The position numbers and the translations under genes are program-made. DNA of 64,000 bases from JBKDZP01 sp047971315 (GTDB lineage: Bacteria; Bacillota_I; Bacilli_A; RF39; UBA660): contig JBKDZP010000007.1 of assembly GCA_047971315.1 (NCBI GenBank), forward strand, positions 1-64,000, given 5' to 3'. How positions within the stretch are numbered: position 1 is the first letter of the stretch; every line of letters starts with the position of its first letter. Below, piece by piece: positions 17,086 through 26,477 of the stretch. The notes beneath the pieces were generated by a model. That model made no database searches and had not been told where the DNA came from. It saw only the letters and a list, made by a program, of their open reading frames with translations.

Positions 17086-17586
17086 ATGAAGTTAATAAAG
17101 GAATACTTACCATATGTAGTAATTATTATTATAATTGTCTTAATTAGACAATTTATAGTAACTCCAGTTAGAGTAGATGGAGAATCAATGGATCCAACCT
17201 TAAGTAATGGTGAAATATTAATTTTAAATAAATTAGATAATAGTTTTGAATTATTTGATATAGTTGTTATAAAATATGGAACTGAGAAAATTATAAAAAG
17301 AATTATTGGTCTACCTGGTGACTATATTGAATATAAAAATAATATATTATATATAAATAATGAAATAGTTGAAGAAAACTTTTTGGAAAATGATACAAAA
17401 ACAAGTGATTTTAAATTATCAGATTTAGGTTATAAAGTAATTTCAGATGGATTTTATTTTGTAGTTGGTGATAATAGAGATAATTCACTTGATAGTAGAA
17501 TTATTGGACTAGTAAAAAAAAGTGATATAATTGGTACAACTAAGTTAGCTTTATTTCCATTCGATAAATTTGGAATATTGGAGTAA
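17086..17586 (+). CDS. lepB: Type I signal peptidase
   Basis: Removes signal peptides from exported proteins. 166 aa with one N-terminal membrane anchor (YVVIIIIIVLIRQFIV). The catalytic Ser is in GESMDPTLSNGE and the general-base Lys in KRIIGLPGDYIE, with the family box GDNRDNSLDSR. Short Gram-positive (SipS-like) form. It sits between rplS and rpsO. Confidence 0.93.
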   Translation: MKLIKEYLPYVVIIIIIVLIRQFIVTPVRVDGESMDPTLSNGEILILNKLDNSFELFDIVVIKYGTEKIIKRIIGLPGDYIEYKNNILYINNEIVEENFLENDTKTSDFKLSDLGYKVISDGFYFVVGDNRDNSLDSRIIGLVKKSDIIGTTKLALFPFDKFGILE

Positions 17587-17700
17587 ATTACTTGATTTAT
17601 TAAACTAATTAGTGTATATTATATTTGTACTTATTCGTGGAAGAACAGATACTCCAACTTTCATCTAGGAATATGTGAATTATTATGAAGGGAGAAAAAC
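17587..17700 (+). promoter_or_regulatory. rpsO upstream region
   Basis: Contains a -10-like tatattat near 17613 and a comparatively GC-rich segment (cgtggaagaacagatactcc, 17637-17656) before the GAAGGGAG ribosome site. This could be an S15 autoregulatory leader; no family was recognised with confidence. Confidence 0.3.
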
Positions 17701-17970
17701 ATGGCATTAAGTAAAGAAGTAAAAGAAAGTATTGTAAAAAAATTTGCAAAAACAGAAGGAGATACAGGATCTGCTGAAGTTCAAATCGCAATACTTACAC
17801 AAGAAATAAATGAATTAACAGAACATTTAAAAATTCATACTCATGACTTTCATTCAAGAAGAGGACTTCTTAAAAAAGTAGGTCAAAGACGTAGTATGTT
17901 AAAGTATTTATTTAAGAAAGATGTAACACGTTACAGAGACTTAATTAAAGCTTTAGGATTAAGAAAATAA
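17701..17970 (+). CDS. rpsO: 30S ribosomal protein S15
   Basis: 89 aa, full length. Begins MALSKEVKESIVKKFA, with the 16S-binding GDTGSAEVQIA, LTEHLKIHTHDFHSRRGL and RRSMLKYL motifs. Directly upstream of pnp, the common bacterial pairing; the terminator between them may act as an attenuator. Confidence 0.97.
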   Translation: MALSKEVKESIVKKFAKTEGDTGSAEVQIAILTQEINELTEHLKIHTHDFHSRRGLLKKVGQRRSMLKYLFKKDVTRYRDLIKALGLRK

Positions 17971-17980
17971 TTAATATGTA

Positions 17981-18003
17981 GGCACTCTTTTTTGAGTGTC
18001 TTT
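17981..18003 (+). terminator. rpsO-pnp intergenic terminator/attenuator
   Basis: 7-bp stem GGCACTC/GAGTGTC (one G-U) with a T6 loop and a short T-run; 20 nt before the pnp start. Confidence 0.6.
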
Positions 18004-18022
18004 AATATATAGAGGAGGTAAA

Positions 18023-20152
18023 ATGAAAAAAACTTTTGAATTAGATTTTAGAGGAAGAAAATTAATAATAGAACAAGGTGAACTAGCAAAACAAGCTAAT
18101 GGAGCTGTATTAGTTAAATATGGAGATACAGTAGTATTATCCACAGCGGTAGTATCTAAAAATGCTAATATATTATCTGATTTTTTTCCATTAATGGTTT
18201 TATATCAAGAAAAATTATATAGTGTAGGAAAAATTCCTGGTGGTTTTATTAAAAGAGAAGGTCGTCCTACAGAAAATGCAACACTTGCAGCACGTATGAT
18301 AGATAGACCAATGCGTCCACTATTTCCAGATGATTTTAAAAATGAAGTACAAATCGTAAATACAGTATTATCTGTAGATCAAGATAACTCCCCAGAGATG
18401 GCAGCAATGTTTGGGTCTAGTTTATCAGTATCAATTAGTAAAATCCCATTTGATGGACCAATAGCAGGAGTTAAAGTTGGACGTGTTAATGGTGAATTTG
18501 TAATTAATCCAACAACAGAACAATTAGAACAAAGTGATATTGATCTAACCTTAGCTGGTACAAAAACAGCTATAAATATGGTTGAAGCAGGTGCAAAAGA
18601 AGTTAATGAAGAAGACATGTTAGAAGCATTAATGTTTGGACATGCAGCAATTATTGAATTAGTAGAATTTCAAGAAAAAATAATAGAAGAAATAGGTGTT
18701 GAGACAATGCCTTATGATGTCTTAGAAATTAACGATAATCTAAAAAATGAAATAAAAGGACTTGCATCTATAAAACTAAATGATGCAATGAGAATTAAAG
18801 AAAAATTAGAAAAATACGATGCAATTGAATCAATAAAAAAAGATGTAGTATCAAAATTTGAACAAGAAAATTGTTCACTAAAAGATATTGAGCTAAAAGA
18901 ACTAATTACTAAAGTTAAATTAGTATTGGAAGAAATTGAATATGAAATTTTTAGAAATATTGTAGTAACAGAAAAAATGAGAGCTGATGGTCGTAAAATG
19001 ACAGAAATTAGACCATTATCAACTGATATTGATATTTTGCCTAGAACACACGGTTCTGCTTTATTTACTAGAGGTCAAACTCAAAGTTTATCTGTAGTTA
19101 CCTTAGGTGCATTAGGAGAACATCAAATATTAGATGGTCTAAGTATAGAAGACGAAAAAAGATTTATGTTACACTATAACTTCCCACAATTTTCAGTTGG
19201 AGAAACAGGAAGATATGGTGCACCAGGGCGTAGAGAAGTAGGTCATGGTGCATTAGGTGAAAGAGCACTTGCTCAAGTATTACCATCAGAAGATGAATTC
19301 CCTTATACAATACGTGTTGTATCAGAAATTCTTGAAAGTAATGGTTCATCTAGTCAAGCAAGTATTTGTGCTGGATGTATGGCTTTAATGGCAGCTGGAG
19401 TTCCAATTAAATCCCCAGTTGCTGGAATAGCAATGGGATTAATTACTAATGGAGATGACTATACAATCTTAACAGATATTCAAGGTATGGAAGATCACTT
19501 AGGAGATATGGATTTTAAAGTAGCTGGAACTACAAAAGGTATTTGCGCCCTTCAAATGGATATTAAAATAAAAGGAATAACTAAACAAATATTAAAAGAA
19601 GCTTTAGAACAAGCTAAACAAGCTCGTTTTGAAATTCTAGAAGTAATAAATAATCAAATTTCAACTCCAAGAAAAGAAGTAAGTAAATATGCACCAAAAA
19701 CTATGACATTTATGATTGATCCAAATCGTATAAAAGAAGTTATTGGAAAAGGTGGAGATATGATTACTAAAATTATATTAGAATCAAGTAATGTTAAATC
19801 AGTAACTGATCCTAACGCTGTAAAAGTTGATTTAGAAGATGATGGAAGAGTAATTATATATCACTCTAATCAAGAAATAATTGATAAAACTGCAAACTGG
19901 ATTAAAGAAATAGTTAAAGAAGTAGAAAATGATGTAATTTATAATGGAAAAGTCGTTAAAGTTGAAGACTTTGGATGTTTTGTTGAACTATGGCCAGGTT
20001 GTGAAGGATTAGTACATGTATCACAACTAGCAGAAGAACGAATTGAAAAACCAAGTGATATAGTTAAAGTTGGAGATGAAATACAAGTTAAATCTATGGG
20101 TTATGATAAAAGAGGAAGATTAAATCTTTCTAGAAAAGAAGCAATAAAATAA
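18023..20152 (+). CDS. pnp: Polyribonucleotide nucleotidyltransferase (PNPase)
   Basis: Phosphorolytic 3'-5' exoribonuclease of mRNA turnover. 709 aa: first RNase PH domain (GDTVVLSTAV, EGRPTENATLAARMIDRPMRPLFP), linker helix domain, second catalytic RNase PH domain (LFTRGQTQSL, GAPGRREVGHGALGERAL, VAGIAMGL, DHLGDMDFKVAGT), then KH (IKEVIGKGGDMI) and S1 (GKVVKVEDFGCFVEL ... LVHVSQLA) domains. The ATG at 18023 follows GAGGAGGT. Confidence 0.97.
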   Translation: MKKTFELDFRGRKLIIEQGELAKQANGAVLVKYGDTVVLSTAVVSKNANILSDFFPLMVLYQEKLYSVGKIPGGFIKREGRPTENATLAARMIDRPMRPLFPDDFKNEVQIVNTVLSVDQDNSPEMAAMFGSSLSVSISKIPFDGPIAGVKVGRVNGEFVINPTTEQLEQSDIDLTLAGTKTAINMVEAGAKEVNEEDMLEALMFGHAAIIELVEFQEKIIEEIGVETMPYDVLEINDNLKNEIKGLASIKLNDAMRIKEKLEKYDAIESIKKDVVSKFEQENCSLKDIELKELITKVKLVLEEIEYEIFRNIVVTEKMRADGRKMTEIRPLSTDIDILPRTHGSALFTRGQTQSLSVVTLGALGEHQILDGLSIEDEKRFMLHYNFPQFSVGETGRYGAPGRREVGHGALGERALAQVLPSEDEFPYTIRVVSEILESNGSSSQASICAGCMALMAAGVPIKSPVAGIAMGLITNGDDYTILTDIQGMEDHLGDMDFKVAGTTKGICALQMDIKIKGITKQILKEALEQAKQARFEILEVINNQISTPRKEVSKYAPKTMTFMIDPNRIKEVIGKGGDMITKIILESSNVKSVTDPNAVKVDLEDDGRVIIYHSNQEIIDKTANWIKEIVKEVENDVIYNGKVVKVEDFGCFVELWPGCEGLVHVSQLAEERIEKPSDIVKVGDEIQVKSMGYDKRGRLNLSRKEAIK

Positions 20153-20172
20153 ACATTTTTCAGGGGGAATAA

Positions 20173-21033
20173 ATGACTGTTAATAAAAGAACTGAATTAA
20201 GAAAATCATTCTCAACAAAATGTTTTGAAAATAATACTTTTCCAAGCAATGATATATATGCTGTTTATTTAAACTTAGAAGAAAACTCAAGAAATAATCC
20301 AAAAATCTTTAAGGAACTAATTACCTTAATATGGTCTGATGCTTATAAAATTATTAGACAACAAGAAAATAATAATACATTACTACCTTTTGAATACAAG
20401 TACATTGAAGATATAAAATATTTAGAAAATATAGAATATATATCACCAGATAATTTTGAATTAGTATCATTTATGATTTCTAAATTCAAGCAATTTTGTA
20501 GTTATGATTTTTTTAGTAAAGTTAATTGTTTATTAGAATTAAATAATTTTGATCATGATAAAATAGCTGAAATTGATGAAAATCATTTAAAAGAATTTGT
20601 AGAATATGGATTACACATAGATTCATACTATTATATTATTGAATACTTGAATAACAACAGAAACAATGAAACTTATTTTGAACAAAAATTAAAAAATTAT
20701 TTATTAAAACTTAAAATTCAAAAGCCTGATTTTTTTATCAAAAATATGCAAGATATGCTTTGGAGAATTTATGAAGAAAAATCAATTTTAATTAGAAATG
20801 GTAAAACATTAAATAATTCTCCAGAACAAGATATATTTATTAAAATAAAAACTGAAGAATTAGAAGAAATAATAAATTATATATTAAGTGATGAATATGA
20901 TTTAATATTTGTTATTAATCTATTTATTAACTCTGTTATCAAAAAACAAAATATAAATGAATTATTTATACCAGATATTGAAGATATAGAAATAGAAAAT
21001 AAAATATATAAAAAAAATAAAAGAAATAATTAG
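20173..21033 (+). CDS. Uncharacterised 286-aa protein downstream of pnp
   Basis: Soluble, Asn/Ile/Glu-rich and probably all-helical; no signal peptide and no motif recognised. The ribosome site CAGGGGG lies 20 nt after the pnp stop, so it is probably co-transcribed with pnp. It converges on the HIT gene with a 4-nt overlap of the two stop regions, with no terminator between them. Confidence 0.6.
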   Translation: MTVNKRTELRKSFSTKCFENNTFPSNDIYAVYLNLEENSRNNPKIFKELITLIWSDAYKIIRQQENNNTLLPFEYKYIEDIKYLENIEYISPDNFELVSFMISKFKQFCSYDFFSKVNCLLELNNFDHDKIAEIDENHLKEFVEYGLHIDSYYYIIEYLNNNRNNETYFEQKLKNYLLKLKIQKPDFFIKNMQDMLWRIYEEKSILIRNGKTLNNSPEQDIFIKIKTEELEEIINYILSDEYDLIFVINLFINSVIKKQNINELFIPDIEDIEIENKIYKKNKRNN

Positions 21034-21389
21034 TCTTTTATTTTTTTGTATACATCGTTAATACTTAACATTTCTTCACTGTAACTTGGAATAATATGTA
21101 AATGAAAATGTTTTACTTCTTGTAAATCACCATTATTTTGGACTAGTGAACATCCTTTAATATTTAATTTGTCTTCAAGTAATAATTTTACTTTTTTAGA
21201 TGTTTTTAAAATATTATTTAAAGTCATTTCATCAATATCATCTAAATCTTTAAAATGTTTCTTTGGTATGATTAAACTATGTCCATTACTTTTTGGATTT
21301 ACATCTAAAAATACCTTTACAAAATCATTTTCGTATATTGTATGTGATTGAATATTTCCATTTACTATTTCACAAAAAATACAATTCAT
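21030..21389 (-). CDS. HIT-family nucleotide hydrolase
   Basis: 119 aa from the ATG at 21389 (ribosome site GGAG). Begins MNCIFCEIVNGNIQSHTIYE and ends its core with KHFHLHIIPSY, the histidine-triad HxHxH signature whose middle His is the nucleophile. CIFC supplies two Cys typical of zinc-binding members. Likely hydrolyses adenosine phosphoramidate or related nucleotides. One of few - strand genes here. Confidence 0.9.
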   Translation of the reverse strand: MNCIFCEIVNGNIQSHTIYENDFVKVFLDVNPKSNGHSLIIPKKHFKDLDDIDEMTLNNILKTSKKVKLLLEDKLNIKGCSLVQNNGDLQEVKHFHLHIIPSYSEEMLSINDVYKKIKD

Positions 21390-21578
21390 TATCTCAACTC
21401 CTTGTATAATTATAATATAAACAAATATAAAAATAAACAAAATAAAAAGAAAAGATTATTTTCTTTAAGTGAATATCTGCGAATATCCATTAATAATATG
21501 AAAAAAAATTTTTATTTTATACAAAAACTAGTTTATTTATGTTTTTTTTGGTAAAATATTTATATTGGAGATGATAAC

Positions 21579-22343
21579 ATGCATATATTAGAAATTAAAA
21601 ATTTGTGTGCGAAAATAGAAGATAAAGAAATTTTAAAAGATTTTAATTTAAAAATAAAAAGTGGAGAAATACATGCCATAATGGGTCCTAATGGAACAGG
21701 TAAATCAACCTTATCAAAAGTAATAATGGGGGACTGTAATTATACTGTAACATCTGGAGAAATAACATATGATAATAAAAATATAAATGACTTAACAGTT
21801 GATGAACGAGCAAGACTAGGTATATTTTTAGGGATGCAATTACCAACTGAAATAGAAGGTGTAACAAATGCTGATTTTTTAAGAACAGCACTACATAATA
21901 AAGAAGGTAAAGATTTTAAATTAATGAATTTTATAAAAGAACTTAATAGTACTTGGGATAAACTAAATATGGATAAAGATATGATTCATAGATCTGTAAA
22001 TAAAGGTTTTTCAGGTGGTGAAAAGAAAAAAAATGAAATAATTCAAATGTATATTCTTAAACCTTCCTTAATTTTATTAGATGAAATTGATTCTGGATTA
22101 GATGTAGACTCATTGAAACTAGTTGGTCAAAATGTAGTTGAATATTTTAATAATTCTGAGAGTGGGATTTTATTAATAACACACTATCAAAGACTTCTTG
22201 ATTATATTAAACCAGATTTTATTCATGTAATGATGAATGGAACAATTATCAAAACAGGTGATATTTCATTAGTTAAAATTATTGAAGAAAAAGGTTATGA
22301 ATTTATCAAAGATAATCTAACAAACTGTGAAATTCATGAATAA
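21579..22343 (+). CDS. sufC: Fe-S cluster assembly ATPase SufC
   Basis: 254 aa ABC-type ATPase. Walker A GPNGTGKSTLSK, Q-loop area GMQLPTEIEGVTNADFL, signature FSGGEKKKNEI, Walker B LILLDEIDSGLDVD, switch His in LLITHYQRLLDYI. These are the exact SufC forms. It drives cluster assembly with a SufB/D partner, encoded by the next, overlapping gene. Preceded by 21441-21578, which holds no gene. Confidence 0.95.
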   Translation: MHILEIKNLCAKIEDKEILKDFNLKIKSGEIHAIMGPNGTGKSTLSKVIMGDCNYTVTSGEITYDNKNINDLTVDERARLGIFLGMQLPTEIEGVTNADFLRTALHNKEGKDFKLMNFIKELNSTWDKLNMDKDMIHRSVNKGFSGGEKKKNEIIQMYILKPSLILLDEIDSGLDVDSLKLVGQNVVEYFNNSESGILLITHYQRLLDYIKPDFIHVMMNGTIIKTGDISLVKIIEEKGYEFIKDNLTNCEIHE

Positions 22344-23112
22344 AATTGTAGTTAATGAAGATAATAGTTTTGATATTAACTTAGACTCTCAAATAATTTT
22401 AAAAAAAAATGTAGAAAATGAAATTACTGAATTAAATTTAAAATTTAATGCTGATACTGATTTAGAAATAATATACAATAATAAAGAAAATAAATATAAT
22501 ATAATAATAGAAGTTGAAGAAAATGTTACCGCTAAAATATTAGAAATAAGAAGTAGTCAAAAACAAAAAATACAAAATAAGTATTATTTAAAAAGATATA
22601 GTAATTTAGAGGTAATTAAATTTTATGATTGTAGTCAAATAAAAGAAATGGACTTAATTTATTTAGGTGGAGAATATGCAAATATAAATTATACTTTAAA
22701 AACAATTTCAAAAGAAAAACAAAAATTTGATATAATAGTTTATCATAATTGCTCAAATACAATTAGTAACATATATAATAATGGAGCCAATATCAAAGAT
22801 GGAATTTTAGATTTCAATATAACATCAATTGTAAATAATGGGATTAAGGGGTGCAAACTAAATCAAGATAGTCGTATTCTAATTTTAAATAATAATAAAT
22901 GTAATATTAATCCTAACTTATTAATTGAGGAAAATGATGTAGAAGCAAATCACTCTGCAAGTATTGGAACCTTTAGTAATGAAGTTCTATTTTATCTTCA
23001 AAGTAGAGGTATTGAATATGAAAAAGCAATAAATCTATTAGTAAGAGGTTTCCTTACTACAAATTTAAATAATGAATTTATAAATCAAATTATAAATAAA
23101 TATTGGAGGTGA
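22336..23112 (+). CDS. Short SufB/SufD-family Fe-S assembly protein
   Basis: 258 aa, against more than 400 for normal SufB or SufD. The C-terminal core is intact: EANHSASIGTFSNEVLFYLQSRGIEYEKA followed by LLVRGFL, matching the SufB/D beta-helix end and its conserved His and SRGI motifs. The N-terminal helical domain is largely missing. It is the only SufB/D in the operon, so it may form a homodimer on SufC. Cys occur at several places (FYDCSQ, HNCSN, KGCKLN, NKCNI) but I cannot identify a scaffold Cys with certainty. The ATG at 22336 lies within the sufC end. Confidence 0.8.
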   Translation: MNKIVVNEDNSFDINLDSQIILKKNVENEITELNLKFNADTDLEIIYNNKENKYNIIIEVEENVTAKILEIRSSQKQKIQNKYYLKRYSNLEVIKFYDCSQIKEMDLIYLGGEYANINYTLKTISKEKQKFDIIVYHNCSNTISNIYNNGANIKDGILDFNITSIVNNGIKGCKLNQDSRILILNNNKCNINPNLLIEENDVEANHSASIGTFSNEVLFYLQSRGIEYEKAINLLVRGFLTTNLNNEFINQIINKYWR

Positions 23113-23116
23113 AAAT

Positions 23117-24310
23117 ATGTTTAGAGAAGATTTTCCAATGTTAAATCAGCATATTATATATTTAGATAATGGAGCAACAACATTTAAACCTAATGTTGTT
23201 ATAGGTTCAATAAGTGACTACTATAATAATTATAGTGCAAATGCTCATAGAGGAGACTATGATATAAGTTTAAAAGTAGATGAAAAATTTGAAAAAACAA
23301 GAATAAAAATAAAAGAATTTATTAATTCGAACAGTTCAAAAGAAATAATATTTACTAGTGGAACAACTGATTCATTAAATAAAATAATATTTGGTTATTT
23401 TAAAAATTACCTAAAACAAGGAGATGAAGTTTTAATTACTAAAAGTGAACATGCATCTAATGTCTTACCTTGGTTTGAATTAGCTAATGAACTTGGTATT
23501 ATAATTAAATATATTGAATTAGATTCTAAATTAAAAATTAATATAGAAAATGTAGAAAAAGCAATAACAAATAAAACAAAAGTAATTAGTTTAGCTCATA
23601 TAACAAATGTAGTTGGTGATATTAGACCAATAAAAGAAATAACAAAATTAGCTCATAAAAGAAATATATTAGTTGTATGTGATGGAGCACAAAGTGTACC
23701 ACATTTGAAAATAGATGTCCAAGATCTAGAAATAGATTTTTTAGCATTTTCAGCTCATAAAATGTATGGACCAACTGGTTTAGGAATACTATATGGGAAA
23801 GAACAACTTTTAGAAAATACCCGACCTATAATATTTGGTGGTGGAATGAACTCTAGCTTTTCAAGTATTGGAGATAAACAATATAAAGAATTACCATATC
23901 TATTAGAAGCAGGAACTCCAAATATAGCTGGGGTAATTGGATTTGGTAGTGTAATAGATTATCTAGAAAATATTGGAATAAATAAAATAAATGAACATGA
24001 AAAAGAGCTCCACCAATATACATTAAATCAACTAAAAACAGTTCCTGAATTAATAATATATAATGAATTTAGTGAAAGTGGTATAATTGCCTTTAATTTT
24101 AAAAATGTTTTTGCTCAGGATTTAGCAATATATTTAAATAAATATAAAATATGTGTTCGTGCTGGAAATCATTGTGCCAAAATATTAAAAGAAGAGCTTA
24201 ATGTCAAAAATACTTGTCGTATTAGTTTAAGTTTATATAATACTAAACAAGAGATAGATTATTTAGTTAAAATATTAAACAATCCAAATTTAAAAAATGA
24301 AATAATTTAA
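23117..24310 (+). CDS. sufS: Cysteine desulfurase SufS
   Basis: PLP enzyme delivering sulfur from cysteine for Fe-S clusters. 397 aa: YLDNGATT start, substrate region SANAHRGDYDIS, PLP-Lys in AFSAHKMYGPTGLG, and the catalytic Cys loop RAGNHCAKIL (group II desulfurase with RxGxHCA). 4 nt after the SufB/D gene, ribosome site GGAGGTG. The usual sufU and sufB genes of Bacilli do not follow. Confidence 0.95.
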   Translation: MFREDFPMLNQHIIYLDNGATTFKPNVVIGSISDYYNNYSANAHRGDYDISLKVDEKFEKTRIKIKEFINSNSSKEIIFTSGTTDSLNKIIFGYFKNYLKQGDEVLITKSEHASNVLPWFELANELGIIIKYIELDSKLKINIENVEKAITNKTKVISLAHITNVVGDIRPIKEITKLAHKRNILVVCDGAQSVPHLKIDVQDLEIDFLAFSAHKMYGPTGLGILYGKEQLLENTRPIIFGGGMNSSFSSIGDKQYKELPYLLEAGTPNIAGVIGFGSVIDYLENIGINKINEHEKELHQYTLNQLKTVPELIIYNEFSESGIIAFNFKNVFAQDLAIYLNKYKICVRAGNHCAKILKEELNVKNTCRISLSLYNTKQEIDYLVKILNNPNLKNEII

Positions 24311-24366
24311 GATTGGAAAAAATCAATTTATATGATATAATTTTTAAATGTAAAGGTGTGTGACTT

Positions 24367-24672
24367 ATGGATTTAATTATTTTATTATTACTTATGGTAG
24401 CAGTTATATTTTTCTTTAGAAATTTTAGAGCTTTCGTATTTTTTTTAGCGAGTATAGAAATTATATTTCATATTTTAACTTATATAAAGTTACATATTGG
24501 AGTAGCTGAGGTAACTACATTAATTGATAAATATATACCAGAATCCATATTAGCCATATTGTCACAATATACTAGTGGACTATTCTACGATATTTTAGCT
24601 TGGTTATTTTTAGCTTGTTTTATCGTATTTGAGATAAATGTAATTAAAATTCTTTTCAAAAAAAAGAAATAA
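24367..24672 (+). CDS. Small membrane protein of unknown function
   Basis: 101 aa, three hydrophobic segments (LIILLLLMVAVIFFF, FVFFLASIEIIFHILTYI, DILAWLFLACFIVFEI) and a basic KKKK tail; probably inner-membrane with the C-terminus inside. No family recognised. Own ribosome site (AAAGGTG) and terminator, so probably separate from the suf operon despite its position. Confidence 0.6.
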   Translation: MDLIILLLLMVAVIFFFRNFRAFVFFLASIEIIFHILTYIKLHIGVAEVTTLIDKYIPESILAILSQYTSGLFYDILAWLFLACFIVFEINVIKILFKKKK

Positions 24673-24699
24673 ATTCTGAAATAATTCAGAATTTTTTTT
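24671..24699 (+). terminator. Rho-independent terminator
   Basis: AAATTCTGAA/TTCAGAATTT 10-bp stem with ATAA loop and T8 run. Confidence 0.8.
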
Positions 24700-24792
24700 G
24701 TAGTAAATTTAAATATATTGGTAATATTATATAGTAGTTACAAATCGACAAAATAATATGAAAAAAAATGACATAATAAAACAGGTGATAAC

Positions 24793-25206
24793 ATGAGAAA
24801 ATATTATTTATTTATAATTAAAAATAATTACTTTAAAAATTATCAAAAAAAACCAAATATAATATATAAAAACTTAGAAAATATATATAAAATTAGAAAA
24901 TATGATTTTCCTTATGGAATAAATCTTTATCATCAATTATGTCAACCATTTGGTTTTAAAATACTTACAAATTATATAAATAATAAATTTGATTATAAAA
25001 AAATATCTGAGAAAATAATTAAATTAGAATCAAATTTTGAAGTAACTTATATTCAAATTAACTATTCATCAGTAATTATAGTATCTAGTGAAAATATGCC
25101 AGAAATATTTAAAACACTCTACATTTATAATAAAAATATATTTGTATGTGATTTTATAAATCAAGACTATTTTTGGTTAACAAAACAAATAAAACTAATA
25201 AAATGA
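24793..25206 (+). CDS. SirA-like protein (sporulation inhibitor of replication family)
   Basis: 137 aa. The N-terminus MRKYYLFIIKNNYFKNY and the C-terminal VCDFINQDYFWL follow the pattern of SirA (PF10747), which binds DnaA domain I to block new replication rounds during sporulation in Bacillus. Overall similarity by eye is low. It lies next to ylbD/ylbE and within a genome keeping Sigma-E, which fits. Alternative: an unrelated small protein. Confidence 0.45.
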   Translation: MRKYYLFIIKNNYFKNYQKKPNIIYKNLENIYKIRKYDFPYGINLYHQLCQPFGFKILTNYINNKFDYKKISEKIIKLESNFEVTYIQINYSSVIIVSSENMPEIFKTLYIYNKNIFVCDFINQDYFWLTKQIKLIK

Positions 25207-25253
25207 AATTTTTGTCATCTAATTACATATAATAATTTAGGTAGGGTGAGGTT

Positions 25254-25619
25254 ATGAATAAAATTGATTTATTCAAAGAATTTGTTAAGAGAAATCCTCA
25301 GCTAATTAAACATGTTAAAGAAGGAAATATGACTTGGCAAAAATATTTTGAAATATTTGACTTATATGGAGAAAATAGTAGTGAATGGAATCAATATATA
25401 AATAAACAAGATGATTTAAAACAAGTATCTACAAATACATTATCATTTACAGATTTATTAGGTTTTTTTAAAGGCATGAATTTAGATGCGATGCAAGAGG
25501 GATTAAACAGTGTAGGAAGAGTTGTAAGTGTATTACAAGAACTAGGCGGAAAAGAAAATAATAGAGTTGCTAAACCAGAATATAAACCAAGACCTTTATA
25601 TAAACATTTTGAGGATTAA
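25254..25619 (+). CDS. ylbD: YlbD-like putative spore coat protein
   Basis: 121 aa. Features of the YlbD family: FKEFVKRNPQLIKHVKEGNMTWQKYFEIFDLYGE, then SSEWNQY. In Bacillus subtilis ylbD-ylbE lie just upstream of ylbH/rsmD, as here. Overlaps ylbE by one base (TAATG), so translation is coupled. The coat role is known only from annotation of the Bacillus protein. Confidence 0.8.
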   Translation: MNKIDLFKEFVKRNPQLIKHVKEGNMTWQKYFEIFDLYGENSSEWNQYINKQDDLKQVSTNTLSFTDLLGFFKGMNLDAMQEGLNSVGRVVSVLQELGGKENNRVAKPEYKPRPLYKHFED

Positions 25620-25840
25620 TGACATTAGATATTCAATTTAAAATAAAAAATAATCCTAACTATAAAAAATACATTAGAGAAAATTCATGGTGGTATAAAA
25701 CATTAAATCGAGACCCAGAAAAATTTAAAATTTTTGAAGAAAAAGTAAGAGAAGATTATAAGCTAAGAATTAGTGACAAAGTAGGAAAGGCAATTGATAC
25801 TTTTGAATTATTACAAAATTTAATGTCAGCTATAAAATAA
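25619..25840 (+). CDS. ylbE: YlbE-like protein
   Basis: 73 aa. FKIKNNPNYKKYIRENSWWYKTLNRDP is the characteristic YlbE pattern (short helix, WWYK.LNR.P). Function unknown. The ATG overlaps the ylbD stop. No ylbF or ylbG follows; rsmD comes next. Confidence 0.75.
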   Translation: MTLDIQFKIKNNPNYKKYIRENSWWYKTLNRDPEKFKIFEEKVREDYKLRISDKVGKAIDTFELLQNLMSAIK

Positions 25841-25874
25841 TCAAAAAATATGATATACTCATACTGGTGATGAC

Positions 25875-26405
25875 ATGAGAATAATAAGTGGTAAATTTAA
25901 AGGGAAAAAATTGATAGGTTTTGATATAGAAGGTACTAGACCAACAATGGATAGAATTAAAGAATCATTATTTGGAATGATTCAATCCAATTTAAAAAAC
26001 AGTGTTTGTCTAGATCTATTTGCTGGTTCTGGTTCTTTAGGATTAGAAGCTTTAAGTAATGGTGCTAAGTGTTGTTATTTTGTTGATAATAATAAAATTA
26101 TACTTGATATTTTAAGTAAAAATTTAAAAGACATTAATAATGCTTATATAATAAAAGATAATTATGAAGAAGCTTTAAAACAATTTAAAAAATTAAATAT
26201 AAAGTTTGATTTAGTATTTCTAGATCCACCATACTTATTAAATTTAATAAATAATTCGCTTTTAAATTTAATAGAATTAGATTTACTTAGTAAAGAAGCT
26301 ATTATTGTTTGTGAATATACACAAGAAAAAATAAATAATTATGATTTAAATTTAATTAAAGAAAAACAATATAAAGATAAAATAATAAAGATATATCAAA
26401 AGTAA
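25875..26405 (+). CDS. rsmD: 16S rRNA (guanine-966-N2)-methyltransferase
   Basis: 176 aa Rossmann methyltransferase. MRIISGKFKGKKL and TRPTMDRIKESLFGMI at the N-terminus, SAM motif VCLDLFAGSGSLGLEALSNGA, and catalytic DPPY in VFLDPPYLL. Typical full-length RsmD, here with the ylbDE neighbours of Bacilli (coaD does not follow). Confidence 0.93.
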   Translation: MRIISGKFKGKKLIGFDIEGTRPTMDRIKESLFGMIQSNLKNSVCLDLFAGSGSLGLEALSNGAKCCYFVDNNKIILDILSKNLKDINNAYIIKDNYEEALKQFKKLNIKFDLVFLDPPYLLNLINNSLLNLIELDLLSKEAIIVCEYTQEKINNYDLNLIKEKQYKDKIIKIYQK

Positions 26406-26477
26406 AATAAATTTTTTACTTTTTTTAAAGGATATTTTATAAATATTTTGTAAGATACAAGTAAGGAGGTAATAAAT

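Noticed and set aside
18379..18618. Open frames opposite pnp, dnaK, rnjB, rpsB and other genes
   Set aside because: They lie antisense to strongly conserved proteins, have no ribosome sites and show low-complexity Ser/Leu/Ile composition from complementing AT-rich codons.
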